Positions 8,434 through 16,889 of a DNA stretch of 64,000 nt are shown here, piece by piece; the stretch's first letter is position 1, and each line of letters begins with the position of its first letter. The position numbers and the translations under genes were made by a program. The notes beneath the pieces are model-generated. The model worked only from the letters and a program-made list of their open reading frames with translations, was not told the origin of the DNA and made no database searches. Location: the NCBI RefSeq assembly GCF_002946835.1, contig NZ_CP026652.1, positions 7,626,001 through 7,690,000 on the forward strand. Direction: 5' to 3'. The stretch comes from Streptomyces dengpaensis. GTDB lineage: Bacteria; Actinomycetota; Actinomycetes; Streptomycetales; Streptomycetaceae.

Positions 8434-9948
8434 ATGGTTGAACGGTATGTGATGTCCATCGATCAGGGCACCAACTCCACCCGATGCATTCTGTTCGACC
8501 ACCATGGGCGGCTGGTGTCGGTCGCCCAGCGGGAGCATCAGCAGTACTTCCCCAAGCCCGGCTGGGTCGAGCACGACGCCGTCGAGATCTGGCGCAATCT
8601 GCGGCGCGTCGTGCCCGAGGCTCTGTCCGACGTCGACGTCGGCGCGGAAGAAATAGCCGCCATCGGTATGGCCAACCAGCGGGAGACGACGGTGCTCTGG
8701 GACCGGCGGACGGGTGCCCCGCTGAGCAGGGCGATCGTCTGGCAGGACACCCGCACGGCACCGCTCGTCGAGGAGCTGAGACACCAACCCGGAGATGAGT
8801 TCTTCCTCGAGCGCTGCTGCCTGCCCCCCTCGACCTATTTCTCGGCGCCGCGGATCCGCTGGCTGTTCGACCATGTCAATGGACTGGAGCAACGTGCCAA
8901 GGACGGCGAGGTGCTGTTCGGCACGATGGAGAGCTGGCTGATCTGGAACCTCACCGGGGGCACGGACGGCGGCCTGCACATCACCGACGCCACCAACGCC
9001 AGCCGCACCATGCTGATGAACATCCGCACGCTCACCTGGGACGAGGAGCTTCTGGCGTTCTTCGGGATTCCCCGCACCATGCTGCCCGAGATCCGGTCCT
9101 CGGCCGAGAGCTACGGCGAAGCCACCTCGGTCCTGCCAGGCGTCCGTATCACGGCCGCCCTCGGTGACCAGCAGGCCGCCCTGTTCGGCCAGACCTGTTT
9201 CTCCCCGGGCGAGGCGAAGTGCACGTACGGAACGGGCAGCTTCCTGCTGCTCAACACCGGAACCGATGTCGTACGGTCCCGGCACGGACTCCTCACGACC
9301 GTCGCCTACAAGATCGGGGACCAGCGGCCGGTCTACGCCCTGGAAGGATCGATCGCCGTCACCGGCTCGCTCGTCCAGTGGTTCCGTGACCGTCTGGGAC
9401 TGATCAGCAGAGCGCCGGAGATCGAGACGCTCGCGCGGACCGTCGAGGACAACGGCGGCTGCTACATCGTCCCCGCGTTCTCCGGTCTGTTCGCCCCCCA
9501 CTGGCGCAGCGACGCACGCGGTGTCATCGTCGGCCTGACCTCGTACATCACCAAGGGACACCTGGCCCGAGCCGTCCTGGAGGCCACCGGCTGGCAGACG
9601 CGGGAGGTCGTCGACGCCATGAACGCCGACTCCTCGGTGGCCCTGAAGCAGCTCAAGGTGGACGGCGGCATGACAGCGGACAACCTGCTCATGCAGTTCG
9701 TGGCCGACGTCCTCGACGTGCCCGTGGTGCGGCCCATGGTCGCCGAGACGGTCTCCCTCGGCGCCGCCTACGCCGCCGGGCTCGCCGCCGGTTACTGGCC
9801 GGATCTGGAAGTCCTGCGCCGCAACTGGCACATGGCCGCCCAATGGCTGCCGGACATGGACCCCGAGCGGCGGGAGTCGGAATACGACAACTGGCAGCGG
9901 GCCGTCGAGCGATCGCTGGGGTGGATCACACCGCCCAGGTCCACCTGA
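8434..9948 (+). CDS. glpK: Glycerol kinase
   Basis: A 504-residue FGGY kinase converting glycerol and ATP to glycerol-3-phosphate in the cytoplasm. The N-terminal phosphate-binding loop reads [32 protein letters not shown] carries the Arg-Glu pair that binds glycerol. Further on are [19 protein letters not shown] (catalytic Asp), [13 protein letters not shown] and [12 protein letters not shown]. These are all in their normal order and the length is normal for GlpK. The GGAAGG ribosome site is about 12 bases upstream. It is probably transcribed from the IclR promoter. One small oddity is a cysteine-bearing stretch ([14 protein letters not shown]) where family members usually read TGLP. Confidence 0.92.
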   Translation: MVERYVMSIDQGTNSTRCILFDHHGRLVSVAQREHQQYFPKPGWVEHDAVEIWRNLRRVVPEALSDVDVGAEEIAAIGMANQRETTVLWDRRTGAPLSRAIVWQDTRTAPLVEELRHQPGDEFFLERCCLPPSTYFSAPRIRWLFDHVNGLEQRAKDGEVLFGTMESWLIWNLTGGTDGGLHITDATNASRTMLMNIRTLTWDEELLAFFGIPRTMLPEIRSSAESYGEATSVLPGVRITAALGDQQAALFGQTCFSPGEAKCTYGTGSFLLLNTGTDVVRSRHGLLTTVAYKIGDQRPVYALEGSIAVTGSLVQWFRDRLGLISRAPEIETLARTVEDNGGCYIVPAFSGLFAPHWRSDARGVIVGLTSYITKGHLARAVLEATGWQTREVVDAMNADSSVALKQLKVDGGMTADNLLMQFVADVLDVPVVRPMVAETVSLGAAYAAGLAAGYWPDLEVLRRNWHMAAQWLPDMDPERRESEYDNWQRAVERSLGWITPPRST

Positions 9949-10038
9949 TTCCGGGCCGGACTCCAGGTCTCGGGTCGTGAACTCTCGGTCTCGGGTCGTC
10001 GTCGGTGCCGCTCCGGCATCGCACGGGCGGGCTCGCGG

Positions 10039-12531
10039 TCACGTTGCCGTGGCGAGGGGCTGCTCGGCCCAGATGACCTTGCCCCGGTCCTCGTAGCGGG
10101 TGCCCCATCGCTCGGCGAACTGGGAAACCAGAAGAAGGCCGCGGCCGCCCTCGTCGGTGGTCCGGGCGTGGCGCAGGTGTGGTGCGGCGCTGCTGCCGTC
10201 GGAGACTTCGCAGGTCAGCCGGCGATCATGGATCAGGCGCAGACGTATGGGTGGCTGGGCATACCGAATGGCATTGGTGACCAGCTCGCTGACGATGAGC
10301 TCGGTGGCAAAGGCCTCGTCGTCCAGCGCCCAGATCTGGAGCTGGCGGGCGGCGAGGGAGCGAGCCGTGGCGACGGCCGCGGGGTCGGAGGGCAGTTGCC
10401 AGTCGGCGACACGCGTGGGGTCCAGGGCCGGGGTGTCCGCGACCAGGACCGCGGCGTCTTCCGGCGGATCGACCGGAACCAGCTCCTCGGTGAGGCTCAG
10501 ACACAGATCCTCAGGGGACTCGGCGGATGAGGCCAGCAGGCGGGCAAGCACCGTGTGCCCGACGTCCTCGGGGAAGGACTGCAGGAGGCCGGGCGTGAAC
10601 AGCACCAGGCGGCTTCCCTCCGGCAGGTCCGCCTTGCTCTTGGCGAAGGGTGGCCCGGGCCGGCCAAGTGGTGCGCCGGCCGGGATCTCCGGGAAGGTCA
10701 CCGTGCCGTCGGGCTGGACCACAGCCAGCCCGACCGGTCCGGCCGCGGTCATGGTGCACTGGCGGGTGATGGGGTCGTAGACCAGGTAGAGGCAGGCGGT
10801 TCCGGCGAGGGTGTCCGCTGTGGGGCCGGAGTCCTCCGCGTTCTCTGCGTCCATGTGCTGTACGAGATCGTCGAGGCGAGCCATGATCTCGTCCGGGGCC
10901 AGGTCCAGGCCGGCCAGCGTCTGAACTGCTGTGCGCAGCCGTCCCATCGTGGCTGCCGTGCGCATGCCCCGGCCTGGAGTGTGGCCGGTCACGAGGGCTA
11001 CGCGGGCTCCGGGAAGGGCGAGGACATCGGTCCAGTCGCCTCCCGCGCCGGAGAGCACGATGTGGTGTGCCGCTTGGATCGTGCTGGGGGAGGGGAGGGT
11101 GTGGGGCAGCATGCCGCGCTGCAGCGTGAGTACGGCGTTGTGTTCGCGGACGTAGCGGCGGGCGTTGTCCAGGGCGACAGCGGTTCTTCCCGCCAGGTCC
11201 TGCGCCAGAGTGAGGTCGTCGTCGTCGAAGGCCCCGCGGGGCTTCCACCGGTAGAACGTCACCAGGCCCAGGGCGTGGTCGCGGACGACCAGGGGGACGA
11301 CCATCAGCGAGTGGACCCCCTCTTGCAGCATGCGCCGGCCGCGGATGGGATCACTGCGTACCCATGCGCTGTCCGCATCGAGGCCGGCTACCAGGCGCGG
11401 CCGGTGGTCGGTGAGTGCCTGGACAGCCGGTGCGGCGTTGGGGTAGCCACTGACCTCACCGACTTCGTAGGCGCCGGGCTTGGCGTTCGTCCGGGTCGAT
11501 CGCGATGTGGCGCGCAGGAGAGGCCAGCCCGCCTCGCCGGGGACGTGGGGTACGTCCTCTCCCGCAAGGACCGGCTCCAGAAGGTCGACGGCCACGCTGT
11601 CGGCCAGGTCAGGCACCACCAGCTCGGCCAGTTCCCCGGCGGTGTGCAGCGCGTCGAGGGTGGTGCCGATCCGGGCGCCGGCGTCGGCGGCCAGGGCAAG
11701 CCTCTGCTGAGCGCGGTGGCGGTCGGTGACGTCGACCACGGTGTCGGCCACGCCGAGAACGCGGCCGTTTTCGTCTTCCAGCCGGAATGCGGAGGCCGAG
11801 TACACGTGCTCATGCTCCAGGTCACCGGGAGGCCGGCCACGCTTTTCGAAGGCGAGTTCCGGCTCGCCGCTCTCCAGCACTTTGGTCATCATTTCTTCGG
11901 CGACGCGGGCGCTGAAGTGAGGCCACGCCTCGGTGGGGCGCAACCCCAGCGCCGGCTTTGATCCAAGCCCCGGCATGCCCGCGGCGGCGGTGTTGTACCG
12001 CATGAGGCGAAGCTGAGGATCGAGCACGAACAATCCGATCGGCGAGCGAGTGAAGAGGGCGTCCAGCAGAGCCCGGTCTATGGCCCGAGACGCTTCCTCC
12101 CCTGCCTGGGACGCTTCCTCCCCTGCCCGGGACGCTTCCTCCGCTGCCCGGTAAGCGCCCTCCGCTACCCGGGAAGTGACCTCCGCCGCCTGGGAGGCGT
12201 CCTCCGTGCTCGGGGTCAGTGCCACTCTCCAGCACGCCCCGGCGGGTCCTTCCTGCGCGCGGCGCACGCGGACCCGGCAGCCGATGAGGCTTCCGTCGCT
12301 GTGTTTGAGCATGGCGTCGGCAGGTGCGGGGGCCTCAGACGCGGTTTCGGCCAGCAGTTCCGTAACCGGCCGGCCGACCACGCGCTGTGCCGGATAGCCC
12401 AGGAGTCGTTCGGCGGCCGGGTCCCACCCGACGACCCTGCCCGCCTCGTCGACGAGGAGCGAGGCACAGCCCTCCGCACCTGGCGCTGTTTCCGCCGCGC
12501 GGCGCGTGTGGTCCGCCGATCGATCCATCAT
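10039..12531 (-). CDS. PAS-PAS-GAF-PP2C-HATPase regulator with degenerate phosphatase domain
   Basis: An 830-residue signalling protein; the double ATG start has GGGAGCAGGCGGA just upstream. Order of parts: PAS (about 20-105), a heptad-repeat linker (109-151), PAS (155-270), GAF (285-460), SpoIIE-type PP2C phosphatase (480-690), and a C-terminal HATPase_c_2 domain (705-825, with ELIVSELVTNAIRYA). Such proteins usually regulate sigma factors by dephosphorylating anti-anti-sigma factors and by binding anti-sigma partners. Here the first metal Asp is kept (GGDWTD, 497-502). However, the canonical GDVxGHG is TGHTPGRG (515-522) and the canonical TDGL is FTPGLL (645-650), so two metal-binding Asp are missing and phosphatase activity is doubtful. 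It is convergent to glpK. Confidence 0.85.
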   Translation of the reverse strand: MMDRSADHTRRAAETAPGAEGCASLLVDEAGRVVGWDPAAERLLGYPAQRVVGRPVTELLAETASEAPAPADAMLKHSDGSLIGCRVRVRRAQEGPAGACWRVALTPSTEDASQAAEVTSRVAEGAYRAAEEASRAGEEASQAGEEASRAIDRALLDALFTRSPIGLFVLDPQLRLMRYNTAAAGMPGLGSKPALGLRPTEAWPHFSARVAEEMMTKVLESGEPELAFEKRGRPPGDLEHEHVYSASAFRLEDENGRVLGVADTVVDVTDRHRAQQRLALAADAGARIGTTLDALHTAGELAELVVPDLADSVAVDLLEPVLAGEDVPHVPGEAGWPLLRATSRSTRTNAKPGAYEVGEVSGYPNAAPAVQALTDHRPRLVAGLDADSAWVRSDPIRGRRMLQEGVHSLMVVPLVVRDHALGLVTFYRWKPRGAFDDDDLTLAQDLAGRTAVALDNARRYVREHNAVLTLQRGMLPHTLPSPSTIQAAHHIVLSGAGGDWTDVLALPGARVALVTGHTPGRGMRTAATMGRLRTAVQTLAGLDLAPDEIMARLDDLVQHMDAENAEDSGPTADTLAGTACLYLVYDPITRQCTMTAAGPVGLAVVQPDGTVTFPEIPAGAPLGRPGPPFAKSKADLPEGSRLVLFTPGLLQSFPEDVGHTVLARLLASSAESPEDLCLSLTEELVPVDPPEDAAVLVADTPALDPTRVADWQLPSDPAAVATARSLAARQLQIWALDDEAFATELIVSELVTNAIRYAQPPIRLRLIHDRRLTCEVSDGSSAAPHLRHARTTDEGGRGLLLVSQFAERWGTRYEDRGKVIWAEQPLATAT
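12079..12207 (-). repeat. 21-bp tandem repeats encoding a heptad coiled-coil linker
   Basis: About six degenerate 21-base units lie inside the PAS-PAS linker; the three nearest 12079 are almost identical (GACGCTTCCTCC.CTGCC.GG on the plus strand). They encode the heptad (A/V)(G/A)E(E/G)A(S/Y)R and predict a continuous helix of about 43 residues between the two PAS domains. Confidence 0.8.
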
Positions 12532-12679
12532 CGTCCGCCTGCTCCCGCGTCGCTCCTGTTCGGTCGCGCTTCCAGTCTCGCGTGGCTGACTCCGCTTCGC
12601 GCGGCCGGAGCGCACGGACACCCGGCTTCGTTCCTCGTGGACGAGCACACGGCGATGATGAAGCCGCTTGTGATCGAGG

Positions 12680-13795
12680 TCAGACCTGAACTCTGTTGGT
12701 GCCGGGTTCGTCTGAGATGTTCCTGCCCAGCACGGTCAGCGCGGCCGTGGTCAGCGCCGTTGTCGCCGAGGGCAGCGCGAGCGGCAGATGGGGGGCGAAC
12801 TCGGGCGAGTGGTTGGCCGGCAGGGCCGCGAGGCGCTCCGCGGTGTTCGCGCCGGGAATCGCGTCGGCGTTCGCGGCCCATTGGCGCGGGCCCACCACCC
12901 CGACCATCCAGTATCCGAGCGGAACTCCCGCGCAGCCGTGGATCTCCCGCCCGGCATCCCCGTGCAGACCGAAGTCCTCGGTCGCCATGGACGGCGCCCA
13001 CGGCACGATGCGCTCAATACCTAGCGCCTCACCATGTGCTTCTCGTACGGCCGCGGTCACCTCCCCGTCCGGCAGAGTGACCGGGGAGCGCGAGACCACC
13101 GTGATCTCGGGATCGCGTGGGCAGCCCGACGCGGCCGACTCGGCCCGTACGACCCGCTCGACGGCCGTCACGACGCGGTCCAGGGACGCCGGGGACAGCG
13201 CGCGCACGGTGATACCGAGTGAGGCGCTGTCCGGTACGACGCTGCTGTGCGTTCCGGCGTGGAGCGAACCGACCGTGAGGGCGGTCTGTTCCGCGGGCGC
13301 GCTCTCCCGCGACACGATTCCCTGCAGCCGCAGCACCACCGAGGCGGCGGCGAGCACGGGGTCCACCGTCAGGTGCGGCGCCCCGGCGTGCCCGCCCCGG
13401 CCGTGCAGCGTGACGTCCAGGCCGACACTGCCCGCCAGCACGGGCTGTCCGTAACCGTGCGCCACCATGCCGGCCAGCAGCGGCGCGGTGTGCTGGGCGA
13501 GGACCGCGTCGGGGCGGCCGAAACGGTCGTAGAGGCCGTCCTCCAGCATGGCGCGCGCGCCGGTCAGCGTCTCCTCGGCCGGCTGGCCGACGATCACCAC
13601 CGTGCCGCGCCAGTGCGGCAGCGCGCGGGCCAGCAGCGTGGCGGCGCCGAGCAGGGCGGCGACATGCAGGTCGTGGCCGCAGGCGTGCATGAACAGCACC
13701 TCGCGCAGCCCCACGGCTTCCCGCCGTAGTCCGACTGCCTCCCGCCGCGGTCCCACTGCCTCCCGCCGCAGTCCTGAACCCGTCTCCCCCGACAT
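12680..13795 (-). pseudogene. M20 family amidohydrolase, N-terminally truncated
   Basis: The 371-residue frame matches M20D amidohydrolases from FMHACGHDLH onward. The metal ligands of the family are present: HACGHD, the EE pair in QPAEETLTGA, VLAQHTAP, and the late His in NHSPEF. What is missing is the first 90 or so residues of the family (the RRDLHxHPEL helix and the RADxDALP strand). They are replaced by a short leader with three copies of the heptapeptide (L/P)RREAVG. A GGGGGG ribosome-like site precedes the ATG, so translation is possible. Loss of the N-terminal substrate-binding part makes full activity unlikely. The TnpB element lies 250 bases upstream of the break, so insertion-linked rearrangement may explain the truncation. 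Confidence 0.7.
13716..13778 (-). repeat. Three 21-bp tandem repeats at the truncation point of the M20 gene
   Basis: Three units (13716-13736, 13737-13757, 13758-13778) share the core CCCGCCG.(A/G)GTCC and encode (L/P)RREAVG. They stand exactly where the conserved M20 sequence stops. Confidence 0.85.
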
Positions 13796-14080
13796 CAGAA
13801 CCCCCCGATTCGCCCGGACACACAGTCGTCGGTCCGACGGCTGCGCCTCGCGTGAATTACGGTACGGCGCTTGCCGGTTGGGCAGGAAGGACGAGGCGTG
13901 AGGCGGTGGACAAGCCGCGGACTGTGGATAACTCGGCCACCCGAAAGAGAGACTCGCCAGCCCAAAGGGGAGCCAGGTGTCCCAAGGCGCGGCCTTCTCG
14001 TCGTACGCGGACGCCCGCTACCGGGATTCATTCGCAGTGCATCGGCCTTCAGGCCGGTGGTGAAGCGAATCTGTGACTGT

Positions 14081-14157
14081 GGCGCGGAGCGTCACGGATG
14101 CTGTCCTGCGGAGCAGGAGAGCGCAGGCGCCACCACGGCCGGCGCGGAGCGTCACGG
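14081..14157. repeat. Pair of 17-bp direct repeats in the left arm of the TnpB element
   Basis: GGCGCGGAGCGTCACGG occurs identically at 14081-14097 and 14141-14157, exactly 60 bases apart, between the left-end hairpin and the tnpB start. No coding frame explains it. Confidence 0.75.
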
Positions 14158-14287
14158 GGTCCGATCCGGAGAGGCCGGGCAACGCCTCCCCCGTTCGGCC
14201 CGCTCTGTCCTGCCTGGTTTCAAGGGAGTACCGACCGTTCATACGTTCCCTCTGGTAGCGGGCGGCGCTCGTTCGTACGATCACCGC

Positions 14288-15511
14288 ATGCAGCTTCGGT
14301 ACGCCTTCAGGCTGTACCCGGAACCTGGCCAACGCCTCGCGCTGGCCAGGGCGTTCGGGTGCGCCCGCGTCGTGTTCAACGATGCCGTGCGTGCTCGCGA
14401 GGACGCCCGCGGGGCGGGCGAACCCTTCCCGACGGCGGGTGTGCTGTCCCAGAAGCTGATCACCCAGGCCAAGCAGACACCCGAGCGGTCCTGGCTGGGC
14501 GAGGTCTCCGCGGTCGTCCTCCAGCAGTCCCTGCGCGACGCGGAGGCCGCCTACAAGAACTTCTTCGCCTCCCTCAAGGGCGAGCGTAAGGGCGCGAAGA
14601 CCGGTGCGCCCCGCTTCAAGTCCCGCAAGGACAGCCGTCAGTCGATCCGGTTCACGGCCAATGCCCGCTGGTCGATCACTGGTTCCGGGAGGCTGAACCT
14701 CCCGAAGATCGGCGCGGTGAAGGTGAAGTGGTCGAGGACCTTGCCCGCGCGGCCCTCCTCGGTCACCGTGGTCAAGGACGCGGCCGGACGGTACTTCGCC
14801 TCGTTCGTCGTTGACACCGACCCGGGCGCGGACGCCGCCCGGATGCCCGGCACCGACCAGACGGTCGGCATCGACCTGGGCCTGACCCACTTCGCCGTCC
14901 TCTCCGACGGGACGAAGATCGACTCTCCTCGGTTTCTGCGCCGGGCGGAGAAGAAACTGAAGAAGGCCCAGCGGGAGCTGTCCCGCAAGCAGAAGGGATC
15001 GAAGAACCGGGCCAAGGCCCGTCTGAAGGTCGCCCGCGCCCACGCGAAGGTGGCCGATGCCCGCCGCGATTTTCACCACCGGCTCTCCACTCAGCTGATC
15101 CGCGACAACCAAGCGATCGGCGTGGAGGACCTGGCGGTCCAAGGACTCGCGCGCACCAGGCTGGCCAGGAGTGTCCATGACGCCGGATGGTCGGCGTTCG
15201 TGAACATGCTGGAGTACAAGGCGGCCCGGTACGGGCGGACCCTGGTCAAGATCGGCCGGTTCGAGCCGACCTCCCAGACCTGCTCGGCCTGCGGTATCAA
15301 AGACGGCCCCAAGCCCCTGAACGTCCGGGAATGGACCTGCACCGCCTGCGGCACCGTCCACGACCGGGACCACAATGCCGCGAAGAACGTCAAAACGGCC
15401 GCCGGACGGGCGGTGACAGCCTGCGGAGCGCCGGTAAGACCAGGACTCGTCCCGGCACAGCGCGAAGAAACAGGAAGCCACGGATTCCCGCCCGAACCCT
15501 GTGCCGCGTAG
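14288..15511 (+). CDS. tnpB: TnpB-family RNA-guided nuclease (IS1341/OrfB type)
   Basis: The 407-residue product starts MQLRYAFRLYPEPGQ, the usual TnpB opening. The RuvC catalytic residues appear intact: D196 in GIDLGLTHFA, E280 in IGVEDLAVQGL and D361 in DRDHNAAKN. A zinc ribbon is formed by C332/C335 and C351/C354. A basic bridge region (RRAEKKLKKAQRELSRKQKG area, residues 218-240) precedes the second RuvC segment. Members of this family cut DNA guided by an omega RNA transcribed from the element's right end, and help retain the element at its site. The ATG start is chosen because the family begins there; a longer open frame upstream is not conserved in style. Confidence 0.88.
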   Translation: MQLRYAFRLYPEPGQRLALARAFGCARVVFNDAVRAREDARGAGEPFPTAGVLSQKLITQAKQTPERSWLGEVSAVVLQQSLRDAEAAYKNFFASLKGERKGAKTGAPRFKSRKDSRQSIRFTANARWSITGSGRLNLPKIGAVKVKWSRTLPARPSSVTVVKDAAGRYFASFVVDTDPGADAARMPGTDQTVGIDLGLTHFAVLSDGTKIDSPRFLRRAEKKLKKAQRELSRKQKGSKNRAKARLKVARAHAKVADARRDFHHRLSTQLIRDNQAIGVEDLAVQGLARTRLARSVHDAGWSAFVNMLEYKAARYGRTLVKIGRFEPTSQTCSACGIKDGPKPLNVREWTCTACGTVHDRDHNAAKNVKTAAGRAVTACGAPVRPGLVPAQREETGSHGFPPEPCAA

Positions 15512-15571
15512 CGGCACAGCAACGGACGAGAAGGCCAGAATCCTCGGGCTTCAGCCCGAGGAGCAAGTCAA
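15330..15571 (+). ncRNA. Candidate omega RNA (reRNA) scaffold at the 3' end of tnpB
   Basis: In TnpB elements the guide RNA overlaps the 3' end of tnpB and runs to the right end, with the guide taken from the bases just outside. Here the tnpB 3' end is followed by a 60-base tail, an 8-bp hairpin (15542-15561) and AGCAAGTCAA. The guide would then begin at about 15572, in the ROK gene. The 5' limit given is a guess; no transcript data are available. Confidence 0.45.
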
Positions 15572-16776
15572 GACCGTCCCGACACCACGGCCGGATCGTC
15601 GAGTACCGCCCGCACCACCGAATGCGCCGCGCCCAGCAGCGGACCCTCGGGCCCCAGCCGCGAGACGGACACGGCACAGGCGGGACCCGCCGTGCGCCGT
15701 GCCAACTCACGTTCCAGCGACGGCAGCAGCCAGGGCGCGAGACCGGACAGCGCTCCCCCCAGCACGACAGTCTCCGGATCCAGCAGATTGACCGCCCCGG
15801 TCAGCGCGATGCCGAGCGCGGTTCCGGCTTCGCGCAGGGCACGCCGTACCTTCGTGTCGCCCTGGGCGGCGCGCTCCGCCAGCAGTCCGACCCGGTCTTC
15901 ACCCTGCTCCAAGCCTGCCGCGCGCAGGACGGCTTCCTCACCGGCGTACTGTTCGAGGCACCCGCGTCCACCGCACGGGCACTCCGGTCCCTCCGGACGC
16001 ACCGGCACATGGCCCAGCTCGCCCGCGAAGCCGCGCGTTCCGCGCAACAGCCGCCCGTCCACGAGCACCGCCGCGCCGATACCGATCTCGGCCGACACAT
16101 GCAGAAAGTCACGCGGCGTCGCCTCGCCGAGCCAGAGTTCCGCGAGACCGCCGAAGTTGGCCTCGTTGCCGACGGTCAGCGGCAGTTCGCCGGGCAGCAG
16201 GGCGCCGAGGTCCGTGTCGTGCCAGTCGAGGTTGGGGGCGCGGACCACGGTCCGGGCGTCGCGTGCCACCAGGCCGGGCACGGCGACCGCGAGCCCCGCG
16301 GGCCACAGCCCCTCGCCCTCCGCCTCGGCGATGACCCGACGCACCAGCGCGGTCAGCTCCTCGATCACCGGCTCGGGCGCTCGGCCGCGGTTCGTGCCGT
16401 ACCGCACGGCCCGGGCCCGCACCGCACCGCGCAGATCGACCGCGCACACGGCGAGATGGTCGACGCCCACCTCGGCGCCGATTCCGGCCGGACCGTGCCC
16501 GCTGACGGCGAGGGCCGAGCCCGGCCGCCCCACCCGGCCGGGCCGCTCGGGGCCCAGCTCTTCGAGGAGCCCCGAGCGGATCAGCTCGTCCACCAGCGTC
16601 GACACGGCAGCGCGAGTAAGGCCGATGTGCGAGGCGACGGCGGCACGCGACAGCGGCCCCTCGGCGCTGACGGTGTGCATGACCCGGGAGAGGTTGCGGC
16701 GGCGCATGCCCTGCTGGGTGTCCGGCAGCCGACGGCCGGAACCGGTCGGGTGAGCCTCGTGCAGTGGTGCGGTCAT
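15568..16776 (-). CDS. xylR: ROK-family transcriptional repressor, probably of xylose genes
   Basis: A 402-residue protein with an N-terminal winged helix (residues about 20-75, LSRAAVASHIGLTRAAVSTLVDEL cut here into its helix-turn-helix parts) and a ROK sugar-kinase-like domain. The zinc motif CPCGGRGCLEQY, the EIGIGAAVLVDG strand and the glycine-rich LGGALSGL end are visible. NagC/XylR-type ROK repressors release DNA when they bind the sugar. xylB follows downstream on the same strand and xylA is divergent from xylB, so xylose control is likely. The TGA stop (complement of 15568-15570) lies within the right-end tail of the TnpB element, so the last residues or the stop itself may come from the insertion. 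Confidence 0.8.
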   Translation of the reverse strand: MTAPLHEAHPTGSGRRLPDTQQGMRRRNLSRVMHTVSAEGPLSRAAVASHIGLTRAAVSTLVDELIRSGLLEELGPERPGRVGRPGSALAVSGHGPAGIGAEVGVDHLAVCAVDLRGAVRARAVRYGTNRGRAPEPVIEELTALVRRVIAEAEGEGLWPAGLAVAVPGLVARDARTVVRAPNLDWHDTDLGALLPGELPLTVGNEANFGGLAELWLGEATPRDFLHVSAEIGIGAAVLVDGRLLRGTRGFAGELGHVPVRPEGPECPCGGRGCLEQYAGEEAVLRAAGLEQGEDRVGLLAERAAQGDTKVRRALREAGTALGIALTGAVNLLDPETVVLGGALSGLAPWLLPSLERELARRTAGPACAVSVSRLGPEGPLLGAAHSVVRAVLDDPAVVSGRS

Positions 16777-16889
16777 GCCTCCGTCAGTCCTCGTCCGGCC
16801 GGTCCATCGGGTCGGTCCTTGTCGGTGCCGCTCCTTGGGGCCGGCCCTCGTCCGTTCCGGTCCCCTCAGGGCCGCCGGCGCCGATCCCC

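Larger units (their letters stand above)
14043..15571 (+). mobile_element. IS200/IS605-related, TnpB-only (IS1341-type) element
   Basis: The element holds one gene, a TnpB-like RNA-guided nuclease, and no Y1 transposase, so it would need TnpA from elsewhere to move. Its ends carry matching hairpins with the same TTCA loop. On the left the arms are CGGCC/GGCCG (14043-14056); on the right CCTCGGGC/GCCCGAGG (15542-15561), followed by AGCAAGTCAA. The boundaries given are those of the hairpins plus the right tail and are approximate, most of all on the left. There is no target duplication, as expected for this class. The left 240 bases before tnpB contain a 17-bp direct repeat (14081-14097 and 14141-14157). 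Confidence 0.75.

Noticed and set aside
8434..9948. Glycerol kinase as a pseudogene because of [14 protein letters not shown]
   Set aside because: All catalytic and nucleotide-binding motifs are intact; the unusual stretch is in a variable loop.
13871..14287. N-terminal extension of TnpB by 139 residues
   Set aside because: The family starts at MQLRYAFRLYPEPGQ; the extension crosses the left-end hairpin and the direct repeats.
14043..15571. A CRISPR-Cas12 locus
   Set aside because: The nuclease has only TnpB length (407 residues) and there is no repeat-spacer array; hairpin ends indicate an insertion element.
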